A stretch of DNA of 34,854 bases from Caloramator sp. (GTDB lineage: Bacteria > Bacillota > Clostridia > Clostridiales > Caloramatoraceae): the NCBI GenBank assembly GCA_026416875.1, contig JAOAEI010000009.1, positions 1 through 34,854 of the forward strand. The letters are read 5' to 3'. The notes under the pieces are model-generated. The model was not told where the DNA came from. It was given only the letters and a program-made list of their open reading frames with translations, and did not search any database. Made by a program: the position numbers and the translations under genes. Positions 1-7,982 of this stretch are shown piece after piece (the stretch's first letter is position 1; each line of letters begins with the position of its first letter).

Positions 1-15
1 TTCAAAAAAATAACT

Positions 16-21
16 TATAAT
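16..21 (+). promoter_or_regulatory. Probable -10 box of the cobalamin operon promoter
   Basis: A perfect TATAAT lies at 16-21, about 22 nt before the 5' side of the riboswitch P1 helix, so transcription would start near 28-30 and include the whole aptamer. The matching -35 element would fall just outside the left edge, so the promoter cannot be confirmed from this window. The surroundings are very AT-rich, which raises the chance of a random match. Confidence 0.45.
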
Positions 22-42
22 AATTTTAAAAGTAAATATTTC

Positions 43-195
43 CATCAAGGGTGCTCGTTAAGAGCTTAAAAGGGAAAGCGGTGAAAATCCGCTGCAGCCC
101 CCGCTACTGTATACGGCGACAAATCCAATACCCACTGGGAAACTGGGAAGGGTTGGAGGAGGAGGACCCGTGAGCCAGGAGACCTGCCTTTGATG
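43..195 (+). promoter_or_regulatory. Cobalamin (B12) riboswitch aptamer
   Basis: The canonical B12 box AGCCAGGAGACCTGCC is present at 173-188, together with the other conserved core segments: AAAGCGGTGAAAATCCGC around 75-92, GCAGCCCCCGCTACTGT around 94-110, and CCACTGGGAAACTGGGAAGG around 132-151. The closing P1 helix can be drawn between CATCAAGG (43-50) and CCTTTGATG (187-195) with one bulged U. The aptamer senses adenosylcobalamin or a related corrinoid. It is followed by an intrinsic terminator and then cobT, so ligand binding is expected to switch off the downstream synthesis and uptake operon. A further small stem, CCTTC/GAAGG at 205-219, lies in the expression platform. Confidence 0.96.
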
Positions 196-250
196 TTGGC
201 TAATCCTTCGGAGGGAAGGGAATGGCGTAATTAAAAAGAATTTGTAACTA

Positions 251-275
251 AAGCCTACCCTTGGTAGGCTTTTTT
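251..275 (+). terminator. Riboswitch-controlled intrinsic terminator
   Basis: AGCCTACC (252-259) pairs with GGTAGGCT (263-270) around a 3-nt loop and is followed directly by a run of Ts to 275. This is a textbook Rho-independent terminator between the aptamer and cobT. It is the likely OFF switch of the expression platform when corrinoid is bound. Confidence 0.9.
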
Positions 276-283
276 GTATATTA

Positions 284-309
284 ATGCTCCCAACCTTCGT
301 TGGGAGCAT
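284..309 (+). other. Second perfect hairpin in the cobT leader
   Basis: An 11-bp perfect stem (284-294 with 299-309) closes a CUUC tetraloop and is followed by TTTTG. It lies 8 nt after the T-run of the first terminator and ends 22 nt before the cobT ATG. It could be a weak second terminator, or a 5' stability element of transcripts that pass the first one. An in-frame ATG at 284 sits inside the stem and has no ribosome binding site, so it is not taken as the cobT start. Confidence 0.6.
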
Positions 310-331
310 TTTGTATGAAAAGGGGGATAAA

Positions 332-1405
332 ATGGAGCTTTTAAAAAAGACAATTGATAATATTAAACCACTAAATAAGACGGCTATGGAAAATGCTTGG
401 AAGCATATCGATAATTTAACAAAACCAATCGGTAGCCTTGGAATTCTGGAAGAAATCGGAGCGAGATTTTCAGGAATTACAGGCAAGCTTCACAATAAGG
501 TAAAAAAGAAAAATATAGTAATAATGGCTGCCGATAATGGAGTGGTTGAAGAGGGAGTAAGTTGTGCTCCAAAATTTATAACTAAAGTAGTTACGGAAAA
601 TTTCACTAGAGGAATAACTGGTGTGTGTATTTTGGCAAAACAGGCAGGTGCAGACCTTACGATAGTTGATATAGGGGTAGATGCTGACTTTAATAATCCA
701 AAGATTTTAAATAAAAAAATTGCTTACGGCACTAAAAATATTACAAAGGAAGCTGCCATGAGCTATGAGGAGGCTATAAGAGCAATTGAAGTTGGAATTG
801 ATGTGGTAGATAATCTGGTAATGGAGGGTGTTGATCTTCTAGGAACAGGGGAAATGGGTATAGGCAACACTACAACTTCTGCAGCTGTTTTATGTGCTTT
901 ATCAGGCTTATCTCCAGATATTGTTGTTGGTAAGGGGGCGGGTCTTACTGATGAGCAACATAAAAATAAGATCAATGTTGTTAAAAAAGCCCTTGAAGTG
1001 AATAAACCTGATAGTCATGATCCGATAGATGTTATTTCGAAGGTTGGAGGATTTGATATTGCAGGACTTACAGGTTGTTTTTTGGCCGCAGCTAAAAATA
1101 GAGTCCCAATAGTTATTGATGGATTTATTTCATCTGCAGCAGCACTTTGTGCTGTAAGATTAAATTCTTTAGTTAAGGATTATATATTTCCATCTCATCT
1201 TTCAGCTGAACCTGGAGCAATATATATGATGAAGGAGTTAGGACTAGAGCCAATGCTTAATTTAAAAATGAGACTAGGCGAAGGTTCTGGATGCCCATTG
1301 GCCTTTATGATAATAGAATCAGCTCTTGCAATAGTGAATGAAATGGGGACCTTTGAAGAGGCAAATATAGTAAACGACTTTTTAATAGATATAAGGGAAA
1401 AGTAG
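332..1405 (+). CDS. cobT: Nicotinate-nucleotide:dimethylbenzimidazole phosphoribosyltransferase CobT
   Basis: This 357-residue cytoplasmic enzyme activates the lower-ligand base (DMB or another benzimidazole/purine) with nicotinate mononucleotide to give alpha-ribazole phosphate. The N-terminal TKPIGSLG signature (about 30-37), the MGIGNTT segment (175-181) and the C-terminal LGEGSG motif are typical. With the ATG at 332 the catalytic Glu falls at residue 317, the same number as in the Salmonella enzyme, which supports this start; a GGGGG Shine-Dalgarno lies at 322-326. A longer in-frame start at 284 lies inside a hairpin and is rejected. It is the first gene after the B12 riboswitch and heads the nucleotide-loop module with cobU, cobS and cobC. 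Confidence 0.96.
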   Translation: MELLKKTIDNIKPLNKTAMENAWKHIDNLTKPIGSLGILEEIGARFSGITGKLHNKVKKKNIVIMAADNGVVEEGVSCAPKFITKVVTENFTRGITGVCILAKQAGADLTIVDIGVDADFNNPKILNKKIAYGTKNITKEAAMSYEEAIRAIEVGIDVVDNLVMEGVDLLGTGEMGIGNTTTSAAVLCALSGLSPDIVVGKGAGLTDEQHKNKINVVKKALEVNKPDSHDPIDVISKVGGFDIAGLTGCFLAAAKNRVPIVIDGFISSAAALCAVRLNSLVKDYIFPSHLSAEPGAIYMMKELGLEPMLNLKMRLGEGSGCPLAFMIIESALAIVNEMGTFEEANIVNDFLIDIREK

Positions 1406-1413
1406 GTGATATT

Positions 1414-1950
1414 TTGATAAGACTAATAAGTGGCGGTGTAAGATCAGGGAAAAGCACCTTTGCAGAAAAACTTTTGGAGAGAGAGGAAGATGTTGTTTAT
1501 ATTGCAACTATGAGACCTATTGATTCTGAAGTTGAGGAAAGAATAAGTTTACATAGACAAAGAAGAAAACCATCTTGGAGGACCTTTGAAGGAACATATA
1601 ACTTAAAGGATGCAGTTGGAAAGGAAAAGAATTATTTGCTTGACTGCTTAACTAATCTTATATCAAATATAATGTTTGACAAAACAAAGGACCTTAAGTC
1701 AATCGATTACAAAATGCAGCAAGAGATAGAAAATAAGGTCATGGAGGAAATTTCAGGTTTGATAAGAAGAGTTCGAGAAATAGATGGAAGTTTAATTATT
1801 GTAACTAATGAAGTTGGAATGTCTGTAGTGCCTGAAAATCACATTGCAAGGGTGTTTAGGGACATCCAAGGTAGGGTTAACCAAATGGCAGCCGCTTTAT
1901 CAGATGAAGTTTATATTGTATTTTTAGGAATACCCCTCAAAATAAAGTGA
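1414..1950 (+). CDS. cobU: Bifunctional adenosylcobinamide kinase / adenosylcobinamide-phosphate guanylyltransferase CobU
   Basis: The 178-residue protein phosphorylates adenosylcobinamide and transfers GMP to make AdoCbi-GDP, the substrate of CobS. The Walker A loop GGVRSGKS is at residues 7-14. His47 in ISLHRQRR matches the His that carries GMP in Salmonella CobU. The C-terminal TNEVGMSVVP and RDIQGRVNQ segments are also typical, and the length matches the family. The start is TTG at 1414, preceded by AGGTGAT (1404-1410). The stop overlaps the cobS start. Confidence 0.95.
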   Translation: MIRLISGGVRSGKSTFAEKLLEREEDVVYIATMRPIDSEVEERISLHRQRRKPSWRTFEGTYNLKDAVGKEKNYLLDCLTNLISNIMFDKTKDLKSIDYKMQQEIENKVMEEISGLIRRVREIDGSLIIVTNEVGMSVVPENHIARVFRDIQGRVNQMAAALSDEVYIVFLGIPLKIK

Positions 1951-2690
1951 TTAAGGCTTTTATTTTAAGTCTTCAATTTCTTACTCGGCTGCCATTAAAT
2001 TTTAAAGTGGATTTTGAGGAATCGACAATAAGAAAAATGACTTTTTTCTTTCCTATTGTTGGCTTGATTATTGCGATTATAATTAATATTCCCTTTATGA
2101 TAATTAAATTTAATAATGATTTAGCAGCACTTTTAACATTAATTTTGTGGGTTTTTGTAACAGGAGGGCTACACATCGATGGTCTTTCTGATACATGTGA
2201 TGGTTTTTTCTCTGGAAGGGATAGGGAAAGAATACTAGAGATAATGAAGGATAGTAGAGTAGGAACCTTTGGAGTAATCGCTGTTGTCCTTGATATTTTA
2301 ACTAAGTTTATTTTGCTAAAGAATTTATCAAGGGAGAATACATTAATTTGTCTTATTTTGGTTTTAGGATGGGCAAGATTGTTTGCTGCGTTTTTGTTTA
2401 CCTATGGTAAAAGTGCTAGAAGGGATGGACTAGGTAGTTTATTTACAGGAAAGGACAGGAAAGGTTACTTTATTTTATCTTTGATTTTATTTGGGGTTCT
2501 ATCGGCCTTTTTAGCTGGGTTTAGATTTTTTATATTATTTTCTGTTGGATTTTTAAATACCTTCTTTTTAATGAAATATTCTTATAAAAAGATAGATGGT
2601 TTAACAGGTGATGTTTATGGGGCATCTATAGAGTTAAACGAAATAATCCTTCTACTTTCATGGGTGGTGTTAGATTGGATTTATATTTAG
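1947..2690 (+). CDS. cobS: Adenosylcobinamide-GDP ribazoletransferase (cobalamin-5'-phosphate synthase) CobS
   Basis: This 247-residue polytopic membrane enzyme joins AdoCbi-GDP to alpha-ribazole (or its phosphate), the last large step of cobalamin assembly. The acidic signature DGLSDTCDG (78-86), followed by RERILEIMKDSRVGTFG, is diagnostic. Hydrophobic segments lie at about 36-55, 60-75, 110-125, 130-150 and 170-215. The start is GTG at 1947 in a GTGA overlap with the cobU stop, which implies translational coupling. The 3' end overlaps the start of cobC. Confidence 0.95.
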   Translation: MIKAFILSLQFLTRLPLNFKVDFEESTIRKMTFFFPIVGLIIAIIINIPFMIIKFNNDLAALLTLILWVFVTGGLHIDGLSDTCDGFFSGRDRERILEIMKDSRVGTFGVIAVVLDILTKFILLKNLSRENTLICLILVLGWARLFAAFLFTYGKSARRDGLGSLFTGKDRKGYFILSLILFGVLSAFLAGFRFFILFSVGFLNTFFLMKYSYKKIDGLTGDVYGASIELNEIILLLSWVVLDWIYI

Positions 2691-3268
2691 TTAGACACGG
2701 AGAAACGGAGGATAATGAGTTGAGGGTTTACTCAGGAAGGTTAGATAAAGATTTGTCTTTAAAGGGGACAAGAAATGTTAAAGCACTTAAAAGGGACTTA
2801 AAAGGAATAAAGTTTGAAGGATGCTTTTCTAGTCCTTCTAAAAGATGTCTTCAAACAGCGAATATTTTGTTTAAAGGTGATATTAAAATTGATGAGAGAT
2901 TAAGGGAAATGGATTTTGGTATATTTGAAGGTTTAAGTTACAATACAATTCTTGAAAGATTTCAAAGGGAAGTTATGGAATGGAATAGAGATTTTATAAA
3001 TTATAAAATTCCAATGGGAGAAAGTTTAAAGGAGTTGTATAATCGCGTAGAAGATTTTATTAATTCTTTAGATAAGAATGATGGAAAATTATTGATTGTT
3101 ACCCATGGGGGAGTAATAAGATGTTTTTTGTGCTATGTTTTTGGAGATATAAATTTTTTCTATAAATTTCAAGTAGAGCCTGCATCTTTAACTATTGTTT
3201 CTATTGATAAGGATTTTGCATTTATTAAGGGGCTTAATATAAGGCCAATTAATTTTAGGGGGAATTAG
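2675..3268 (+). CDS. cobC: Alpha-ribazole phosphatase-like histidine phosphatase CobC
   Basis: This is a 197-residue histidine phosphatase (phosphoglycerate mutase superfamily). The RHGE motif carrying the phosphorylated His is at residues 7-10, followed by an RCLQTA segment, [11 protein letters not shown] with the acid residue, and a second His in VTHGGVIR. In the cobalamin context the expected role is removing the 5'-phosphate from alpha-ribazole phosphate or cobalamin-5'-phosphate. The reading frame allows an ATG at 2660, but it has no ribosome binding site. A TTG at 2675 has GGGTGG at 2662-2667 and gives the compact [10 protein letters not shown] start, so it is preferred. The gene overlaps the end of cobS. 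The family has varied substrates, so the assignment rests partly on context. Confidence 0.88.
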   Translation: MDLYLVRHGETEDNELRVYSGRLDKDLSLKGTRNVKALKRDLKGIKFEGCFSSPSKRCLQTANILFKGDIKIDERLREMDFGIFEGLSYNTILERFQREVMEWNRDFINYKIPMGESLKELYNRVEDFINSLDKNDGKLLIVTHGGVIRCFLCYVFGDINFFYKFQVEPASLTIVSIDKDFAFIKGLNIRPINFRGN

Positions 3269-3269
3269 A

Positions 3270-3986
3270 ATGAGAAAAACTATAATTTTAACTTTATTTT
3301 TATTATTTCAAATCTCAAGTATTGTTTATGCGATGCATATTTCGGAAGGTTTTTTACCTTTAAAATGGGCTATATTCTATTTTATTGTTTCAGCTCCGGT
3401 TATATTTTTAGGAGTAAAAAAAGTTATTAAGATTTCAAACAAGGATAAGGATTCAAAACTTTTATTGGCACTTTGTGGAGCATTTATATTTTTACTTTCG
3501 GCTTTGAAGTTACCTTCAGTTACAGGCTCTTGTTCACATCCGACGGGTGTAGGACTTAGCGCTATCGTGTTTGGACCTTTAGTTACTTCAGTTTTATCTA
3601 TGTTAGCACTATTATTTCAAGCAATATTTTTAGCTCATGGGGGGCTAACTACGCTTGGTGCAAATACCTTTTCAATGGGTATAATTGGACCTTTTGTTTC
3701 ATTTATAATTTATAGGCTATTAAAGGATAAAAATAAAAAGTTTTCAGTGTTTTTAGCAGCAGCTTTAGGGGATTTATCAACTTACGTTGTAACGTCAATT
3801 CAGCTTGCCCTTGCATTTCCATCTCAAAATGGTGGAATAGTTGCTTCGCTTGTAAAATTTATTGGCATATTTGCAATAACTCAAATTCCTTTAGCGATTG
3901 TTGAGGGAATATTTACTGTCATAATATTCGACTATTTATTTAAGGATGCCACGCAAAGTTTTAAATTATGGGGTGAAAAAATATGA
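3270..3986 (+). CDS. cbiM: Cobalt ECF transporter substrate-capture protein CbiM
   Basis: CbiM is the cobalt-binding membrane S component of an energy-coupling-factor transporter. The 238-residue precursor has an N-terminal signal peptide (about 1-21, ending VYA). Cleavage would expose MHISEGFLP, the conserved N-terminal Met-His whose amino group and His side chain bind Co2+. The later [10 protein letters not shown] segment is another family hallmark, and about six further membrane spans follow. The ATG at 3270 has an AGGGGGAA ribosome binding site. cbiN overlaps its stop, and cbiQ follows. No cbiO ATPase is present in the cluster. Confidence 0.95.
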   Translation: MRKTIILTLFLLFQISSIVYAMHISEGFLPLKWAIFYFIVSAPVIFLGVKKVIKISNKDKDSKLLLALCGAFIFLLSALKLPSVTGSCSHPTGVGLSAIVFGPLVTSVLSMLALLFQAIFLAHGGLTTLGANTFSMGIIGPFVSFIIYRLLKDKNKKFSVFLAAALGDLSTYVVTSIQLALAFPSQNGGIVASLVKFIGIFAITQIPLAIVEGIFTVIIFDYLFKDATQSFKLWGEKI

Positions 3987-4282
3987 GAAGAAATTGGGTT
4001 TTGGGAGTAGTAGCAAGTTTTATTATAATAGCGTCGCTGTTTATAGGCTCCCAAAAGGGCGACCTTGGTGGAGCTGACGATAAGGCACAGGATGTTATAG
4101 CAGAGGTTGCACCAGATTATAAGCCATATTTTAATAATCTGTTTGAACCTCCTTCAGGAGAAATAGAAAGCTTGCTTTTTGCATTACAGGCTGCAGGTGG
4201 AGCCTTTATTATAGGCTATGTTTTAGGAAGGAAGAAGAATGATAAAGGAGATAATATTGTTTTCAAAGAACAGCAAGGCTAG
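3983..4282 (+). CDS. cbiN: Cobalt transport accessory protein CbiN
   Basis: This small 99-residue protein has an N-terminal membrane span (about 5-22), an extracytoplasmic loop with the GADDKA and APDYKPYF motifs, and a C-terminal span (about 63-83) ending in a basic tail. This is the two-span topology of CbiN, which partners CbiM for Co2+ uptake. The start overlaps the cbiM stop as ATGA, so the two should be translationally coupled. Its last 44 nt overlap the first codons of cbiQ. Confidence 0.93.
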   Translation: MRRNWVLGVVASFIIIASLFIGSQKGDLGGADDKAQDVIAEVAPDYKPYFNNLFEPPSGEIESLLFALQAAGGAFIIGYVLGRKKNDKGDNIVFKEQQG

Positions 4283-4937
4283 GTGGACTCATCCTATAGA
4301 AAAACTTTTTTTGTGTATTTTAATTATAGTTTTTAATGGATACTTTAAGAATATTTTTCAGTTTTTAGCTAACCTTATAGTTTTGAGTTTTCTTCATTAT
4401 AAATATGAAACTCCATTTATGAAAGTTTTAAAATATCTATTTACATTAACATTATTTTACATATTTAGCAGTATTGCTTTTATATTAGATGGAAATATTG
4501 CTTTGTTTTATTTGATGTGTTTTAGGGGGGTTATAAATTCCCTATCACTTACTTTTTTGATATTTACGACGCCATTGGATGATATTCTATTTATTATGTC
4601 AAAGAATAAAGCTTTAATTGATATTGTTGATATAACAAAGCTCATGGAAAGATTTATAATTCTCTTGGAGGATGAACTTTCAATAATGATTAAATCGGCA
4701 AAGTCTAAGGGGGGATTTGATAGCTATTTAGGAATGATTAATACCAGTGCAAAAATTGGAGCTTTGCTTTTTAAGAATATATTTTTTAAGTGGATGGAAA
4801 TTAAAATTTCAGTGGATTCTCGCTGTTATAATGGAAAGTTTACTTACTTTGATGTTAAGTTTAAAAAAAGTTTTCTTATAAGGGGATTGATAGTTTCATT
4901 GTTTATAATTGATTTGGTTATTTTAAAATACACATAA
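4239..4937 (+). CDS. cbiQ: Cobalt ECF transporter T component CbiQ
   Basis: This 232-residue protein has about five membrane segments between residues 22 and 120 and near the C-terminus. A cytoplasmic helical region near 130-185 contains the KSAKSKGG stretch, where T components have the Ala-Arg-Gly-like motif that couples to the ATPases. It would be the transmembrane energy coupler for CbiMN. The ATG at 4239 has AGGAAGG at 4225-4231. A TTG at 4257 with AAAGGAG upstream is an alternative that would shorten the overlap with cbiN. No cbiO follows; the next gene is an ECF S component, so this T subunit may depend on ATPases encoded elsewhere. Confidence 0.85.
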   Translation: MIKEIILFSKNSKARWTHPIEKLFLCILIIVFNGYFKNIFQFLANLIVLSFLHYKYETPFMKVLKYLFTLTLFYIFSSIAFILDGNIALFYLMCFRGVINSLSLTFLIFTTPLDDILFIMSKNKALIDIVDITKLMERFIILLEDELSIMIKSAKSKGGFDSYLGMINTSAKIGALLFKNIFFKWMEIKISVDSRCYNGKFTYFDVKFKKSFLIRGLIVSLFIIDLVILKYT

Positions 4938-4950
4938 AGGGGGAACATAA

Positions 4951-5451
4951 ATGGAAAATGTAAAGAAGTTTAATACTAGAAGAGTTACTTATACAGCAAT
5001 TTTGATTGCCTTATCTTTTGTAGGTTCTTTGATAAAAATTCAAGGTTCAATTGCCTTTGATTCAATGCCAGGCTATTTTGCTGCATTATTTTTGGGTCCA
5101 TACTTGGGTGGATTGGTAGCTTTGTTAGGGCATTTACTTACAGCGATCACAAGCGGTTTTCCTTTAACTATTCCTATGCATATTGTTATTGCTTTAGAAA
5201 TGTTTTTATTTGCTTATGTTTTTTCAATTACATATAAAAGGTTTAATCCGTATATGGCTGTTATCGTTGCTACAATTTTAAATGGTCCTTTTGCAGCTTT
5301 ACTTACTGTTCCGTTTTCAACTTTGTTTAAACTTCCATTTAACGGATGGCCGTTATTTTATGCTGTTCTTATTCCCCTTACAATTGCTTCATTTTTAAAT
5401 GCATTGTTGGCAGTTATAGCTTACAAATCACTTGAAAAAAGGATTTCATAA
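4951..5451 (+). CDS. ECF transporter S component, candidate alpha-ribazole transporter (CblT-like)
   Basis: This 166-residue, strongly hydrophobic protein begins with a short basic N-terminus, then the RVTYTAILIALSFVGSLIK type of first helix common in small ECF S components, and has about six membrane spans. Its place in a B12 riboswitch operon that also carries an alpha-ribazole kinase (8784-9527) makes a CblT-like alpha-ribazole importer the best guess, because CblS and CblT are known to work together in Firmicutes. A role for another corrinoid precursor such as a lower-ligand base cannot be excluded. It sits directly after cbiQ with no ECF ATPase nearby. The ATG is preceded by AAAGGGGG. 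Confidence 0.65.
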   Translation: MENVKKFNTRRVTYTAILIALSFVGSLIKIQGSIAFDSMPGYFAALFLGPYLGGLVALLGHLLTAITSGFPLTIPMHIVIALEMFLFAYVFSITYKRFNPYMAVIVATILNGPFAALLTVPFSTLFKLPFNGWPLFYAVLIPLTIASFLNALLAVIAYKSLEKRIS

Positions 5452-5465
5452 AGGAAGGTGAAATT

Positions 5466-5981
5466 TTGGATAAGGGATATATTCATGTTTATACTGGAAA
5501 TGGAAAGGGCAAGACTACAGCTGCCTTTGGTTTAGCTTTAAGGGCATTATGTGCAGGTAAAAAGGTTTTTATCGGTCAGTTTGTTAAGGGAATGGAGTAT
5601 AGTGAACTAAAAATAGTTGATTACTTTAAAAACGTTGAAATACATCAGTTTGGTAGGGGATGTTTTATTAGAAATCAACCCTCTAAGGAGGATTATGAAG
5701 CAGCAAGATTAGGACTTGGCAAAAGTAAAGAGGCAATGCTTTCAAATCAGTATGATGTGATTGTTCTTGATGAAATAAATATAGCTTTATTTTTTGGATT
5801 AGTTACCCTGGAGGAAGTTTTAGACTTAATAAAATTAAAACCAGAAAAAACAGAACTTATTTTAACAGGACGCTATGCTCCAAAGGAAATTATAGAGTGT
5901 GCTGACCTTGTTACTGAGATGAAGGAAGTAAAACATTATTACACAAAGGGTGTTATGGCAAGAAAAGGAATTGAATATTAA
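5466..5981 (+). CDS. cobO: Cob(I)yrinic acid a,c-diamide / corrinoid adenosyltransferase (CobO/BtuR type)
   Basis: This 171-residue cytoplasmic enzyme transfers the adenosyl group of ATP to Co(I) corrinoids. It belongs to the CobA/CobO/BtuR family: the P-loop GNGKGKTT is at residues 11-18, followed by FGLALRALCAGKKVFIGQFVKG, and the VIVLDEIN Walker B-like motif is near 96-103. The TTG start at 5466 has AGGAAGGTG upstream. It is placed between the transport genes and the corrinoid importer, consistent with adenosylating both imported and newly made corrinoids. Confidence 0.93.
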   Translation: MDKGYIHVYTGNGKGKTTAAFGLALRALCAGKKVFIGQFVKGMEYSELKIVDYFKNVEIHQFGRGCFIRNQPSKEDYEAARLGLGKSKEAMLSNQYDVIVLDEINIALFFGLVTLEEVLDLIKLKPEKTELILTGRYAPKEIIECADLVTEMKEVKHYYTKGVMARKGIEY

Positions 5982-5997
5982 AATAGGAGGGATCTAT

Positions 5998-6933
5998 ATG
6001 TTAACAAATAAGTTTAAAGCTTTAGTATTTAGTAGGATTTTAGCTTTTATATTTATATTCGTATCCTGTGCAAAAACTCAAACTCCAGAGGGAACTAACA
6101 CAAGTAAAGCTCAGTATCCTCTAAAGATAACTGATTCATATAACAGAGAAGTAACTTTAGATAAAAAACCTGAAAGGATTATTTCTTTAGCTCCCAATAT
6201 AACAGAAATAATAGCAGAATTAAATGCTACTGATAGATTAGTAGGAAGAACGGATTACTGTGATTATCCTGAAAATATAAAAACAATAGAATCTGTAGGC
6301 AGTTTAACTGATCCAAACATTGAAAAAATAGCTTCTTTAAAGCCTGATGTTGTTATCGCTTCAACTCATTTTAAAAAGGAAGTTCTTGAAAAATTAGAAC
6401 AGCTAAATATCAAAGTTGTAGTTCTTTATGGTCCCGAAAGCTTTGATGGAGTCTATGAAGTCATAAAGAAGGTTGGAGATGTTATCGGCGAACCAGATGC
6501 TGCAGGGAAAATTGTTGATGAAATGAAAAAGAAGGTTGATGATGTATTAAGCAAGGTTAAAGAGGCAAAGGATAAGCCAAAGGTTTATTATGTGATAAGC
6601 TATGGCAAATTTGGAGATTATACAGCAGGTGAAGGAACCTTTATTGATAACATGATCGAAATGGCAGGAGGAATTAATATAGCATCTGATGTAAAAGGAT
6701 GGCAATATAGTCTAGAAAGAATCGTAAAAAATGATCCAGATATTATTATTTGTTCTAAGTATTTTGATACTAAAAATGGTATTATGAATACTCCAGGATA
6801 TAAGGATTTAAGGGCAGTTAAAGAAGGAAAGCTAATCGAAATCGATAATAATCTTTTAGACAGACAAGGTCCTAGAATAGCTCAGGGTCTAGAAGAACTT
6901 GCCAAGATAATTCATCCAGAACTTTTTAAATAA
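5998..6933 (+). CDS. btuF: Corrinoid ABC transporter substrate-binding lipoprotein BtuF
   Basis: This 311-residue lipoprotein has an N-terminal hydrophobic segment ending in a lipobox-like FVSC (Cys around residue 22) and a Thr/Ser/Gly-rich linker. The two lobes of the BtuF/FhuD helical-backbone family follow: PERIISLAPNITEIIAEL, then GSLTDPNIEKIASLKPDVVIAS, then a long linking helix. The start is the ATG at 5998 with AGGAGG 10 nt upstream; a longer in-frame start at 5950 lies inside the previous gene. Family members also bind iron siderophores, but the B12 operon and the following btuC and btuD point to corrinoids. Confidence 0.88.
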   Translation: MLTNKFKALVFSRILAFIFIFVSCAKTQTPEGTNTSKAQYPLKITDSYNREVTLDKKPERIISLAPNITEIIAELNATDRLVGRTDYCDYPENIKTIESVGSLTDPNIEKIASLKPDVVIASTHFKKEVLEKLEQLNIKVVVLYGPESFDGVYEVIKKVGDVIGEPDAAGKIVDEMKKKVDDVLSKVKEAKDKPKVYYVISYGKFGDYTAGEGTFIDNMIEMAGGINIASDVKGWQYSLERIVKNDPDIIICSKYFDTKNGIMNTPGYKDLRAVKEGKLIEIDNNLLDRQGPRIAQGLEELAKIIHPELFK

Positions 6934-6953
6934 TTTTGAAAAGGGGACTTAAG

Positions 6954-7982
6954 ATGAATTTTAAAGGAGGATATAAAGCATTATTTATATTTTCAATTGT
7001 AGGATATTTTATTGCATTTATAATTGCCCTCATCGTGGGAACTACTTATATTCCTCCCATTGAAATTATTAAAACGATTTTAGGAAGATATCTTAATAAT
7101 ATAAAGGATTCATCAACTAACGCCCTTATCATATTTGACATAAGACTACCACGAATATTTTTGGCATCTTTAGTTGGTGCGATTCTTGCCTTTGTAGGTT
7201 CAATTTATCAATCTTTATTTAAGAATCCTATGGCAGACCCCTTTATTCTTGGAACTTCTTCAGGGGCTGCCTTAGGAGCCTCTATTGCTATTGTAATAGG
7301 TATAAATGAGCTTATCTTTGGCTTAAGTGGAGTAGCTCTTTTTGCTTTCTTTGGAGCAATACTGTCAACATTAATTGTATATAGAATAGGAAGCATAGGC
7401 AATAAAATATTAAATGTAAATCTTTTGCTTACTGGAGTTGCTGTGAGTTTTTTATTGTCCTCAGTAATTTCCTTTATAATGTTTTTAAATAGAAATCAGG
7501 TTGAAAGGATAGTATTTTGGACATTAGGAAGTGTTGCAGCTGCAAAGTGGGAGGACGTTTTATTTTTAACCTTTATCCTTGGAATAATTTTTGTAATAAT
7601 TTTTATTCGATATAAAGAACTAAATTTAATAAGCGTTGGAGAAGATACAGCTAAGAGTTTAGGGGTGGATGTTCAAAGGGTAAAAAAAACAATGCTCATA
7701 TTAACATCCCTTCTAGTTGCTTGTGCTGTTTCTGTTAGCGGAATTATCGGTTTTGTTGGCCTTGTTATGCCACACATAGTTAGATTTTTTGTAGGTCCTG
7801 ATATGAAAAAATGCATTCCCTTCAATCTAATATGGGGAGCAACTTTCATGGTAATATGCGATGCGCTGGCAAGGACTATATTATCTCCTGCTGAGATTCC
7901 TATTGGTGTTATAACATCCTTATTTGGTGGGCCATATTTTATACATCTTCTTATAAAGCAAAAGAGGAAGGTGCTATGGTGA
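6954..7982 (+). CDS. btuC: Corrinoid ABC transporter permease BtuC
   Basis: This 342-residue FecCD/BtuC-family permease is predicted to have about ten transmembrane helices. Family segments seen are FDIRLPRIFLASLVGA (about 61-76), KNPMADPFILGTSSGAALGA (about 89-108) and, near the C-terminus, GFVGLVMPHIVRFFVGPDMK, the region contacting the ATPase. The ATG at 6954 has AAGGGG upstream; a TTG at 6936 is the less likely alternative. It forms the membrane channel with BtuD and BtuF, and btuD starts within its last codons. Confidence 0.9.
   Translation: MNFKGGYKALFIFSIVGYFIAFIIALIVGTTYIPPIEIIKTILGRYLNNIKDSSTNALIIFDIRLPRIFLASLVGAILAFVGSIYQSLFKNPMADPFILGTSSGAALGASIAIVIGINELIFGLSGVALFAFFGAILSTLIVYRIGSIGNKILNVNLLLTGVAVSFLLSSVISFIMFLNRNQVERIVFWTLGSVAAAKWEDVLFLTFILGIIFVIIFIRYKELNLISVGEDTAKSLGVDVQRVKKTMLILTSLLVACAVSVSGIIGFVGLVMPHIVRFFVGPDMKKCIPFNLIWGATFMVICDALARTILSPAEIPIGVITSLFGGPYFIHLLIKQKRKVLW

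Noticed and set aside
284-331. Extended N-terminus of CobT from the ATG at 284
   Set aside because: That ATG lies inside the second leader hairpin and has no ribosome binding site. The start at 332 has a strong one and puts the catalytic Glu at residue 317, as in the Salmonella enzyme.
58-486. Minus-strand reading frame across the riboswitch and the start of cobT
   Set aside because: It is antisense to a clear riboswitch, terminator and cobT, and has no recognisable protein features.
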